Shown here piece after piece: positions 34,476 through 42,619 of a stretch of DNA of 64,000 nt. This DNA comes from Dokdonella sp. (GTDB taxonomy: Bacteria > Pseudomonadota > Gammaproteobacteria > Xanthomonadales > Rhodanobacteraceae): contig JAHCAR010000001.1 of assembly GCA_019634795.1 (NCBI GenBank), positions 248,001 to 312,000 on the forward strand, written 5' to 3'. The position numbers and the translations under genes are program-made. The notes beneath the pieces are model-generated. The model did not search any database, had not been told where the DNA came from, and worked only from the letters and a program-made list of their open reading frames with translations. The first letter of the stretch is position 1, and each line of letters begins with the position of its first letter.

Positions 34476-35819
34476 TCAGAATTTGTGGGCGCCATGGGCG
34501 CCGAGACTGACCTGGTACTGCAGGGTCAGGACATTGTCGATGAAGTGCGGCTGCGGCTCGTCGTGCGCCAGTTGCAGGCGCATCAGGCTGAACTCGCTGT
34601 TGTGCCAGGTCAGCATGGCACTGTGCCGCCGCGGATCGAAATCGCTCGCATAGGGCCCGCTCGATGCTGCCCAGAGCTTGTCATAGCGATAGCCGGCGTC
34701 CCAGGTCCGGCTGAAGCGGTACAGTCCTTCCACGTAGGCACCGCGACGCCTGCCATTCCATGCCTCGGCAAGCGCCTCGGGATCTTCGGCATCGCGGACC
34801 AGGCCGTCGCGATCGTCGACGAAGTATTCGCTGCGCAGGACGATGCCGGCATCCTTGAACGCACCGCGTGGCGCCCATTTCCAGGTGAAGTCGAAGAGAA
34901 AGAGATTGCTGCGGCCGCTGAAGCCGTCCTCGCCGTCCACGGTGTCGGCATGCAGCAGCGAGGCGCCGGCCAGCCATGAGTTTTCGATGCCGAGATCGCC
35001 ACCGGCATGCATGAAGAAGGTCTTCGCGCCAACGCCGCTGTGGGTCGAGCCTTCGGCCGGATAGCCGCTGCCCCGAAACGCTTCGCTGCCGAACTCGAGA
35101 TAGGTTTCGGTCGGTGCGACCCAGCGCAGCTGCACGCCATCATCGGCGTACTGGTTGCCGAGGAAAGCCTGGTAGGCCAGCGGTCGGTCGCTGAAATAGT
35201 CGGTGTGCGTGTGGTGGCTGTTGAGATAGCCAATGTTCGAATAGAAGCGTCCGCCACGGGCCGTGAATCCTTCGGGCAACGCCGTCGTCTCGATATAGGC
35301 TTCCTCGATACCGGTGTGGGTCTCACCGTCCTCGTTCTCCATGGTCACGGTCAGCTGCCCATAGAACTTGTCGTCGATGTTCGCCGCGAACGAAAGCTCG
35401 CTCTCACCGAGCTGCAGGCCGCGCTCGCCCGGGCGGCCTTCGCCGACCAACGGAAAACCCGCGCGCTGATAGTCGACTGGATCCCGCGAGTGATTTTCGT
35501 AAAGGCCGTTGAGAATGACGGCAATGGCCGGATTGAAGGCATTCGCCGATGCGCCGGTGGCGCCGGCAGAACTGACTGCGCTGACCGCCGCGACTGCAGC
35601 GTCCTGCTGGGCGGCTTTCATCTGCTGCAGCTCGGCCTGCGCCGCCTGGGCAGCGGCCAGGGCATCGGCGGCCTGCTTCTGCAAGGCCTGGGCATTGGCC
35701 TCGAGAGCGCGAATGCGCTCGGCCAGGGCGGCAATCTGCGGATCTACTGGGGGTTCGGCGGCGTCGACCGCAGCGGTCAAGGCCAGGGACAGTGCAATCG
35801 CAATCGGGAGGGGGCGCAT
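34476..35819 (-). CDS. Outer-membrane porin-like protein of the zinc uptake operon
   Basis: A 447-residue exported protein starting at the ATG at 35819 (signal peptide ends VDA). A coiled coil of about 45 residues follows (LAERIRALEANAQALQKQ and on), of the sort that trimeric porins use in the periplasm. The rest looks like a beta-barrel with many alternating aromatic segments and ends in LTLQYQVSLGAHGAHKF. It contains His-rich turns (LNSHHTHTDYF). It is the first gene of the operon with znuA and znuB, so it probably passes zinc or a zinc complex across the outer membrane; that is inference. Confidence 0.75.
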   Translation of the reverse strand: MRPLPIAIALSLALTAAVDAAEPPVDPQIAALAERIRALEANAQALQKQAADALAAAQAAQAELQQMKAAQQDAAVAAVSAVSSAGATGASANAFNPAIAVILNGLYENHSRDPVDYQRAGFPLVGEGRPGERGLQLGESELSFAANIDDKFYGQLTVTMENEDGETHTGIEEAYIETTALPEGFTARGGRFYSNIGYLNSHHTHTDYFSDRPLAYQAFLGNQYADDGVQLRWVAPTETYLEFGSEAFRGSGYPAEGSTHSGVGAKTFFMHAGGDLGIENSWLAGASLLHADTVDGEDGFSGRSNLFLFDFTWKWAPRGAFKDAGIVLRSEYFVDDRDGLVRDAEDPEALAEAWNGRRRGAYVEGLYRFSRTWDAGYRYDKLWAASSGPYASDFDPRRHSAMLTWHNSEFSLMRLQLAHDEPQPHFIDNVLTLQYQVSLGAHGAHKF

Positions 35820-35886
35820 CGGGATTCCATAACCGGGGAGACGTGAGGCCGGCAGGCGCGCAAGCAACGTCCGCGCTCAGTCCGTT

Positions 35887-35903
35887 ACGTTATACCATCA
35901 CAT
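35887..35903 (-). promoter_or_regulatory. Zur-like palindrome over an extended -10 promoter
   Basis: On the minus strand, ATGTGATGGTATAACGT is an imperfect palindrome (5 of 8 half-site positions match) resembling gammaproteobacterial Zur boxes. It contains TGG-TATAAC, an extended -10 element, with the -10 at 35894-35889. The site is about 68 bp upstream of the porin-znuA-znuB operon. Repression by zinc-loaded Zur is the likely control, but the match is only partial. Confidence 0.45.
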
Positions 35904-36074
35904 CCTCTGTTGCGGTTCAAGTCCCGTTCGATCCGGCATCAGGAGAACTCGGAGTGTCGGCAATGCCATGACCACAAGGTCGGCCATGGTGATTCCCTCG
36001 AAGCCTGCAACCGCACCGCGGCACCGGAAGCGGGACCATCGAAGTGGTCCGCAGCCGGTGCCGCAGTGAGCAAG

Positions 36075-39000
36075 TCAGCCGCGCAGCCGGATCGCGCGCA
36101 GTTGTTCGGCCGTGGCGGGGCCGCCACTGCCGCCCGAAGCCGCGGCTCCGGAAAGATCGATCTCGCTCATGCCGGCCTTCTTGAGGGCGGCGTTGGCCTT
36201 GGCCAGATCGGCCGCCTGCAGCTCGGCGAACTCCTTTTCAATGTCACCGAGCTCGCGCTTGAGTGCATCGATCCGGGCCAGCTGGTAGTCGGTCGGCTTG
36301 CCGTCATAGGACATGATCGCGCCATACAGCGTATCGGTATGCTCGCGCAGGCGCTCTTCGCCGGTGATCGCTCCGCCTTCCTTGGTCGCGACGATCTTCT
36401 TGCGAATCGCATCGGCCTTGGCGTCGAGTGCAGCGATCTGCTTGCGCAAGGCACTGCCCTGTTCAAGCTTGCCGGAAATGGCGGCCGCCTGGGCGCGCAG
36501 CGCATTGATCCGGTCCGCCAGGGCGCTCATGTCGGCGAAGATCGCGCGCACGCGCAAGGCGGCATCGTATTGCGCCTGGCGATCCGCTGCGCTGAAGGTC
36601 ACGCGCCGGTCGAGACCGACCTTGATCGTCGTTTCATAGACGTCCTTGTCCTTGGTCATGCGCACGGTGTAGTCGCCGGGCGGCACGCGCGGACCCTGGG
36701 TCGAATTGAATGCGATCTGCGCCGCCTTCGGCACGCGCGGCGGCGCCGCACGCATCGACCAGTAGACGTGGTTGATGCCGCGCCTGACGCTGGCCGGCAG
36801 GGTATCGAGGACCTTGCCCTCGGCATCGAGCACCTCGATCTTGAGCTTGCCGAACAGGTGACGGGACTTCTGGAAATAGGAAATGTCGGCTCCGCCTGGG
36901 GCGTTCGGGCCGGTGAAGCTGGCATCGCCTTCGGGCCAGCCGCCCTGGGCACTGATGCGCTGCTGGATCATGCGCGTCGGCAGGAACGCGACATTGCTGT
37001 CGAGCAGCTTCGCATCGAGTGCCCGCAATGGCGTGATGTCGTCGATGATCCAGATGCCGCGACCATGCGTGGCCAGCACCAGCGAAGCATCGCGGTTCTG
37101 CAGGGCGATATCGCGCACGGCAACCGCAGGGAAATCGTTGCCCTTGAACTGGGCCCAGTGGGCGCCGCCGTCGATCGACATCCACAGGCCGAACTCGGTA
37201 CCGGCGTAAAGCAGGTCGGGCTTCAGCGGGTCTTCGCGGATGACATGCACGTAACCGCGCAACGTCTTGCTGTCTGCCGGCGACACGAGAGCCTTCCAGG
37301 TCTTGCCGAAATCGCTGGTCTTGTAGATGTAGGGCCGCATGTCGCCGAAGGTGTGGCGGTCGATGGCCACATAGGCCGTCGCCGGATCGAAGGCGCTGGC
37401 CTGGGCCCAGTTGATCCAGGAGTTCGCCGGCACGCCCTTGAGGTTGCCGATGACATTGGTCCAGCTCCTGCCGCCATCGCGGGTGACCTGGACATTGCCA
37501 TCATCGGTGCCGACCCAGATCAGTCCAGCCTGCTTCGGCGACTCGCTGATCGAAAAGATCGTGGTGTAGGCCTCGGCCGCCGAGTTGTCGACGGTGATGC
37601 CGCCGGACTCTTCCTGCTTCTGGTGTTCCGGGTTGTTCGTGGTCAGGTCCGGGGAAATGCGGTCCCAGGTCTGGCCATGGTCGCGCGATCGGAACAGGAA
37701 CTGCGCGCCGATATAGATCGTGCCCTTCTCGTTCGGGCTCAGCGCGATCGGCGTGTTCCAGTTCCAGCGCAGCTTCTCGCCGTAGTTCGGCATCGGCTGG
37801 ATGTTGCGGATCTCGTGAGTATGCCGATTGACACGGCCGATCGTTCCGCCTTGCGCCTCGGCATAGAGATAGTCCGGATCGGCGGGATCGGAAAACATCC
37901 AGAAGCCGTCACCGCCGTACATGTTCTCCCACTGGGAATTGGTGATGCCTCCCGGGTAACCGCTCTGTCCGACCCAGGAGCTGTTGTCCTGCAGGCCGCC
38001 ATAAACCTGGAACGGATCCTTGTCGTCGACGCTGACATGATAGAACTGCGAGACCGGCAGGTTGTTCTGCTTCCACCACTTGTTGCCGCCGTCGTAGGAC
38101 TGCCAGAGGCCGCCATCGTCACCGGAAATGACGTGCTGGGTATTGCTCGGATCGACCCAGACCACATGGACGTCGCCGTGCGTGCCGCCGCCGACATTGG
38201 CAAAGCTCTTGCCACCATCGAGGCTCATGATCAGATTCAGGTTCGGCTTGAACACGCGATCGGGATTGAGCGGATCGACGATCAGGTTGGCGAAATAGAA
38301 CGGACGCCAGACCATCATCTGGCTCTTGTCGCGCTTGTCCCATGTCCTGCCGCCGTCATCGGAGCGATACAGCGCCGAATCGGTCGATTCGACGAAGCTG
38401 TAGACGATCTGCGGATTCGACGGCGCCACAGTCACCGCGATGCGGCCGAACGGCTTGGTCGGAAAGCCCTTGTTGGCGGCCGCGGTGATCTCGGTCCAGG
38501 TCTTGCCGCCATCGGCCGAGCGATAGAGTCCGCTTCCGGATTTGGCCGTCGCCGACTCACCGCCCGAGCGGAAGGTCCAGCCCTTGCGCCGATAGTCCCA
38601 GAGGCTGGCGAAGAGGACCTTGCTGTCCTTTGGGTCCATGCTGATCGATGCGCAGCCGGTCGACAGGTTGCCGCCCTTCAGGACCAGCGACCAGTTCTTG
38701 CCGCCGTCGGTGGTCTTGTACAGGCCGCGATCGGCCGAATCGCTCCACATCTTGCCGGGCGCGCAGGCATAGACGGTGTCGCTGGCCGTCGGATCGACGA
38801 TGATCTTGACGATGCGTTCGCTTTCCGGAAGACCGAGATGGGCCCAGGAATCGCCGCCGTCGGTGGACTTGTAGATGCCGTTGCCGATCGAGATCGTGTT
38901 GCGCGTCCACGATTCACCGGTTCCGACCCAGACCGTTTTCGGATTGGTCGGATCGATCGTGATCGCTCCGATCGACTGCACCGGCTGCTTGTCGAAAACC

Positions 39001-39299
39001 GGCTTGAAGGTCGTGCCGCCGTCGGTCGACTTCCAGACGCCTCCGGAGGCCGCGCCGACATAAATCAGGGTCTTGCCATCCTTGCCGGCGCGCGCGTCGA
39101 GGGCCGCGATGCGGCCGCTCATCGTCGCCGAGCCGATATTGCGAATGCCGAGTCCGGAAATGGCGCCGGCATCGAAGCGATCCAGGCCCGTTTCGTCGGC
39201 GGCCGTGGCCAGCGGCGACAGCATCGCCGAACCGGCCACTGCCACGCCTAGGGCAAGACTGAAAAACGGAGTGTTCATCGGATTCGTCCTCGTCTTCAT
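36075..39299 (-). CDS. Exported BNR-repeat beta-propeller protein (sortilin/VPS10-like)
   Basis: A 1,074-residue exported protein. I count eleven Asp-box (BNR) motifs of the form S/T-x-D-x-G-x-x-W/F, for example STDGGDSW, TTDGGKNW, SDDGGRTW and TRDGGRSW, spread over roughly residues 85-700. This is the pattern of two linked beta-propellers as in VPS10/sortilin and xyloglucanase-like proteins. A beta-rich domain (about 800-900) and a coiled-coil-prone C-terminal part follow, with a Gly/Ser linker near the end. The start at 39299 overlaps the LolA-like stop (ATGA). MNTPFFSLALGV at 39278 is an alternative start with a good signal peptide. Enzymatic activity cannot be claimed. Confidence 0.82.
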   Translation of the reverse strand: MKTRTNPMNTPFFSLALGVAVAGSAMLSPLATAADETGLDRFDAGAISGLGIRNIGSATMSGRIAALDARAGKDGKTLIYVGAASGGVWKSTDGGTTFKPVFDKQPVQSIGAITIDPTNPKTVWVGTGESWTRNTISIGNGIYKSTDGGDSWAHLGLPESERIVKIIVDPTASDTVYACAPGKMWSDSADRGLYKTTDGGKNWSLVLKGGNLSTGCASISMDPKDSKVLFASLWDYRRKGWTFRSGGESATAKSGSGLYRSADGGKTWTEITAAANKGFPTKPFGRIAVTVAPSNPQIVYSFVESTDSALYRSDDGGRTWDKRDKSQMMVWRPFYFANLIVDPLNPDRVFKPNLNLIMSLDGGKSFANVGGGTHGDVHVVWVDPSNTQHVISGDDGGLWQSYDGGNKWWKQNNLPVSQFYHVSVDDKDPFQVYGGLQDNSSWVGQSGYPGGITNSQWENMYGGDGFWMFSDPADPDYLYAEAQGGTIGRVNRHTHEIRNIQPMPNYGEKLRWNWNTPIALSPNEKGTIYIGAQFLFRSRDHGQTWDRISPDLTTNNPEHQKQEESGGITVDNSAAEAYTTIFSISESPKQAGLIWVGTDDGNVQVTRDGGRSWTNVIGNLKGVPANSWINWAQASAFDPATAYVAIDRHTFGDMRPYIYKTSDFGKTWKALVSPADSKTLRGYVHVIREDPLKPDLLYAGTEFGLWMSIDGGAHWAQFKGNDFPAVAVRDIALQNRDASLVLATHGRGIWIIDDITPLRALDAKLLDSNVAFLPTRMIQQRISAQGGWPEGDASFTGPNAPGGADISYFQKSRHLFGKLKIEVLDAEGKVLDTLPASVRRGINHVYWSMRAAPPRVPKAAQIAFNSTQGPRVPPGDYTVRMTKDKDVYETTIKVGLDRRVTFSAADRQAQYDAALRVRAIFADMSALADRINALRAQAAAISGKLEQGSALRKQIAALDAKADAIRKKIVATKEGGAITGEERLREHTDTLYGAIMSYDGKPTDYQLARIDALKRELGDIEKEFAELQAADLAKANAALKKAGMSEIDLSGAAASGGSGGPATAEQLRAIRLRG

Positions 39300-40048
39300 G
39301 GCGTGCCTCCGGCGCTGCTCGGGAAGGCAAAATAGGCATCGTCGATGTCGACGTTGGCCTCGGCCTTTTCGATGGTGATCTGCTGCCTGCCGCCGTCGCC
39401 CTTGCTGTAGGAAAGAATAGAGAACGGAAAGTAGACACCGGCGACCTTTTCGTAATCGCCGAAATCGGTCACGTCCTCGGTTTCGGTGCCGCGCACCTTG
39501 CGCTGGCCGACGATGCGGATCTCGATGAAGTAGTCGGGATCGAGATAGACCGTCTCGATGTCACCGTTCTTGAGGGTGACCTTGAGCTTGTGTGCCTCGG
39601 TGCCGTCGACATCCTCGGTGCCGAGGTATTCGACCTGATTGCCCTTGGCCTTGTAGTCGATCAGGGGGCCGCTGATGCTCGCATCGTCGGCCAGGCCTCG
39701 CGCGTCGTCCTCGGTCATGCGCTCGGGATCCTTGCGCCCCTGGAACGGAGAAATCTGCCAGGCTTCCTTGCCGTCCCAAGCCTGGACCTGGGTGAGGCCC
39801 TGCACCGAAACCTCGGTGCGCACCATGTCGGGCGCCTTCTTGGCCTGCACCATGCTCAGGTCGATCGAACCGAATCCGCCAGTGAAGCGCAACGATCCCT
39901 CGAAGCGGATCGACTTGATCGCCTCGATCTGGGCCAGGCCGCCACGGGCTTCCGCGTTGCGGGCGACCAGTTCGTCGACCGTGAGGGCATGGGCGCTCAC
40001 CGAGGCAAGCGCAAACAACAACAAACCGCATTTCAAGGGAATGGACAT
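39296..40048 (-). CDS. LolA-like outer-membrane lipoprotein-sorting fold protein
   Basis: A 250-residue exported protein with a signal peptide ending AHA. DELVARNAEARGGLAQIEAIKSIRF, MVQAKKAPDMVRTEV, AWDGKEAWQISPF and YLDPDYFIEIRI are typical of the LolA/LolB-like half-barrel found in many non-LolA exported proteins. It precedes and is translationally coupled (4-nt overlap) to the giant BNR protein, so it may be its periplasmic chaperone or carrier. It is not the housekeeping LolA, which is shorter and lies in another context. Confidence 0.78.
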   Translation of the reverse strand: MSIPLKCGLLLFALASVSAHALTVDELVARNAEARGGLAQIEAIKSIRFEGSLRFTGGFGSIDLSMVQAKKAPDMVRTEVSVQGLTQVQAWDGKEAWQISPFQGRKDPERMTEDDARGLADDASISGPLIDYKAKGNQVEYLGTEDVDGTEAHKLKVTLKNGDIETVYLDPDYFIEIRIVGQRKVRGTETEDVTDFGDYEKVAGVYFPFSILSYSKGDGGRQQITIEKAEANVDIDDAYFAFPSSAGGTP

Positions 40049-40250
40049 GCGAGGCTCCCGGAATGGAATGAGCCCTGCCGCGAGTTCTCATCTGCGCAGC
40101 CGGGCAGACTGATGCACCGGCAAGGCTAGCCGAATTGTATCGTTCCCGCGATGGGTTGGAAGTCATGCCGGGGACCGGGCCTACTGCGGCGCGCGACGGA
40201 ACAGCATGACTCGTCGACGATGTTTCCCCTCTGCAGCACGACGCCGGGGC

Positions 40251-41375
40251 TCAGCGGATGGCCGGCTGCAGGTTGGCGCGTTCGAGGTCACCTCGGTAGT
40301 GGGCACGGACGCGCGGGTTCATCAGGGCAAACCACAAGGGCGGGAAATAGACGAGTGGAATAAGCGCGCCGTAGCCGGCCGGCAGCTGCGGACTGTCGGC
40401 GAAGTGGCGCAATGTCTGGTAGGAGCGCCGCGGGTTCGCATGATGGTCGGAATGGCGCTGCAACTGGTAGAGCATCAGGTTGCTGACGATCTGGTTGGCG
40501 TTCCAGGAGTGCTCGGGCCCGCAACGTTCAAACCTGCCGCGACTGTCTTGATGCCGAAGCAGGCCGTAGTGCTCGATGTAGTTGACCGCCTCGAGCAGGC
40601 TGGCGCCATAGAGCGCCTGCACGACCAGGAATGGCAGCGCCATCCAGCCAAAGGCTGCAACCAGCGCCGCATAAAGCGCGAGGGTCATGGCCCAGCCTTG
40701 CAGGTTGTCGTTGTGCAGGCTCCAGACCGAGCGGCCCTGCGCGGCGAGGCGCTCGCGCTCGATGCTCCACGCCGAACGGATTCCGCCGAGGATGGTGCGC
40801 GGCAGGAACGCCCAAAACGATTCGCCGAGCCGGGCGCTCGCCGGATCTCCCGGTGTCGCCACGTTGCGGTGATGGCCACGATTGTGTTCGACGTAGAAAT
40901 GACCGTAGGCGGCCGGGGCAAGGCTCAGCTTGGCCAGCCAGTGCGCATGCCCGGCGCGCTTGTGGCCCCACTCGTGTGCGGTGTTGATGCCGGCGCCGCT
41001 GACGATGCCGACGGTGATGGCAAGGCCGATCCATTGCAGCAGGTTGAGGTCGGTCGAAGTTGCGGCCCAGACCCCAAGCACGGTTCCCGCCAGTTGCAGT
41101 GGCAGGGTCGCGAGCAGGACCAGCCGGTAATACGGATCCCGCTCGAGCGCATCGATGGCCGACTCCGGGGGATTGTGCGTGTCGGAGCCCACCCAGGAAT
41201 CGAGCAGGGGCACCAGTCCGTAGATGACCGCGGGTCCGGTCCACCAGAACCAGGCCGAACCGGTCGCCACGACCAGGCCAAAGGCCATCAGGGCCAGCGA
41301 AGGTACGACCAGGCTGGCGGGCCACCAGTGGCGTCTGCGGTCGATCCATGAAGCTGGCAAGGCGTTTCCCGGCAT
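40251..41375 (-). CDS. alkB: Alkane 1-monooxygenase
   Basis: Membrane di-iron hydroxylase that oxidises the end of n-alkanes. All four His boxes are present: HEWGHKR, EHNRGHHRNVATPGDPASAR, LQRHSDHHANP and the HYG motif (NYIEHYGLLR). About six hydrophobic segments hold them. I use the ATG at 41375 (374 residues), because upstream ATG/GTG codons would place the coding region over the operator repeats at 41437-41471. Electron-transfer partners (rubredoxin and its reductase) are not in the window. It is divergent from an AraC-family gene, the arrangement of alkM/alkR in Acinetobacter. Confidence 0.93.
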   Translation of the reverse strand: MPGNALPASWIDRRRHWWPASLVVPSLALMAFGLVVATGSAWFWWTGPAVIYGLVPLLDSWVGSDTHNPPESAIDALERDPYYRLVLLATLPLQLAGTVLGVWAATSTDLNLLQWIGLAITVGIVSGAGINTAHEWGHKRAGHAHWLAKLSLAPAAYGHFYVEHNRGHHRNVATPGDPASARLGESFWAFLPRTILGGIRSAWSIERERLAAQGRSVWSLHNDNLQGWAMTLALYAALVAAFGWMALPFLVVQALYGASLLEAVNYIEHYGLLRHQDSRGRFERCGPEHSWNANQIVSNLMLYQLQRHSDHHANPRRSYQTLRHFADSPQLPAGYGALIPLVYFPPLWFALMNPRVRAHYRGDLERANLQPAIR

Positions 41376-41436
41376 GATCCGGCCACTGGCTCGTTGCGAT
41401 GGTCGCCATGCTGAACGAACGCCGCTCGCAAGTCTG

Positions 41437-41471
41437 GTCATTTTGAGCCATCCTGTTGTCATTTGAAGCCA
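41437..41471 (+). promoter_or_regulatory. Direct-repeat operator between alkB and the AraC gene
   Basis: GTCATTTTGAGCCA (41437-41450) and GTCATTTGAAGCCA (41458-41471) match at 12 of 14 positions with start points 21 bp apart, two turns of the helix. Tandem same-face half-sites are typical of AraC/XylS activators. The site lies in the divergent alkB/regulator gap. Confidence 0.65.
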
Positions 41472-41473
41472 GA

Positions 41474-42550
41474 ATGGCCACCCCCGTGTCAACCCGCGTT
41501 GCGCACTCCGAGCCGGTCAGATTGCCGGCACGCTACTACGCGATGTTGTTCGAGCTGATCGGCAACAGCGGCGTTTCGATGCTGCAGCCGCTGTCCGCGA
41601 CCGGACTCGATGCAGCCTCGCTGCAGCGTCCTGGCGCGACCTTGACCCTGGAGCAAATGGAGACCCTGATCGCGGCGGCGGTCGAAACGACCGGTCGCGA
41701 GGATCTCGGATTCCATTTGGGGCGGCTGATCAAGCCGAGCAGCCACGAGTTCCTCGGCTATGCGTTGATGACCTCGGCCACCCTCGATGAGGCATTGCGC
41801 CTGGCCGCGCGCTACTGGCGCCTGATCACGCCGACTTTCACGCTGCGTCATCAGCGCGACGACCACGGCGTTCGCATCGACCTCGAGCCGGCCCTGCCGA
41901 TGTGCCCTTTGACCCTGCGCTTTCACCTCGAGACCCTGGCCACGGCCTTCCATGAGGAAATCGGGTTCCTGCTTGCAGGGAAGATTCCGGCCTATGAGCT
42001 TTACCTCCCCGAGTCCCTCGCCGGCGTCGCCGATCGCTATCGGCAGCTGCTGCCGGCGCGGATCCATTTCACCGCGCATGGCCACGCCGGCATTCGCATC
42101 ATGCTTTCCGATGAAGCGATCACGCGGCCGCTCGCCCTGGCCGACCGCCACGCCCTCGAGCTGGCCCGGCTGCGCTGCGACGAAGCGCTTTCACGCCTGA
42201 CCGGGGAAGGCTCGATGACCGCCTGGATCAGCCTGATGCTGGAGGAAGCCGACGACCACCAGCCGCGCCAGCACGAACTCGCGCGCATGCTCAACCTGTC
42301 CACGCGCACGATGAATCGCCGCCTCGCCGCCGAAGGGCAAAGTTTCCGGGAGCTCGGGATCCAGGCGCGCCAGCAGCGCGCTTGCCGGCTGCTGGCCGGG
42401 ACCCGCATGGCGATCACGCGCATCGCCTACCAGCTCGGCTATCGGGATGCGGCGAATTTTTCCCGCGCGTTCCGCCGTCATCACGGCATGTCTCCGCTCG
42501 ACTACCGCAAGCGGATGACCGGCCCGGCCAGGCCCGGCCATCGCGATTGA
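41474..42550 (+). CDS. AraC/XylS-family regulator, AlkR-like
   Basis: A 358-residue regulator with an N-terminal ligand-binding domain of the Arabinose_bd type (RYYAMLFELIGNSGVSMLQPLSATGLD, DLGFHLGRLIKPSSHEFLGYALMTSATL) and a C-terminal double helix-turn-helix (RMLNLSTRTMNRRLAAEG and IAYQLGYRDAANFSRAFRRHHGMSP). The ATG at 41474 is just after the second operator repeat; a TTG at 41456 is possible but would cover it. Divergence from alkB makes it the likely alkane-responsive activator. Confidence 0.88.
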   Translation: MATPVSTRVAHSEPVRLPARYYAMLFELIGNSGVSMLQPLSATGLDAASLQRPGATLTLEQMETLIAAAVETTGREDLGFHLGRLIKPSSHEFLGYALMTSATLDEALRLAARYWRLITPTFTLRHQRDDHGVRIDLEPALPMCPLTLRFHLETLATAFHEEIGFLLAGKIPAYELYLPESLAGVADRYRQLLPARIHFTAHGHAGIRIMLSDEAITRPLALADRHALELARLRCDEALSRLTGEGSMTAWISLMLEEADDHQPRQHELARMLNLSTRTMNRRLAAEGQSFRELGIQARQQRACRLLAGTRMAITRIAYQLGYRDAANFSRAFRRHHGMSPLDYRKRMTGPARPGHRD

Positions 42551-42619
42551 CGCGCTTGCCGGTCACCTCCGCAGTGACGCACCGTCCATTGCTTTCCGGC
42601 CGGAGGTCGCGGCCCGGAA

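Noticed and set aside
35910-39251. A 1,113-codon open frame on the plus strand across the BNR gene
   Set aside because: It is antisense to a gene with clear domain motifs, shows no family signature, and is the kind of long shadow frame expected in high-GC DNA.
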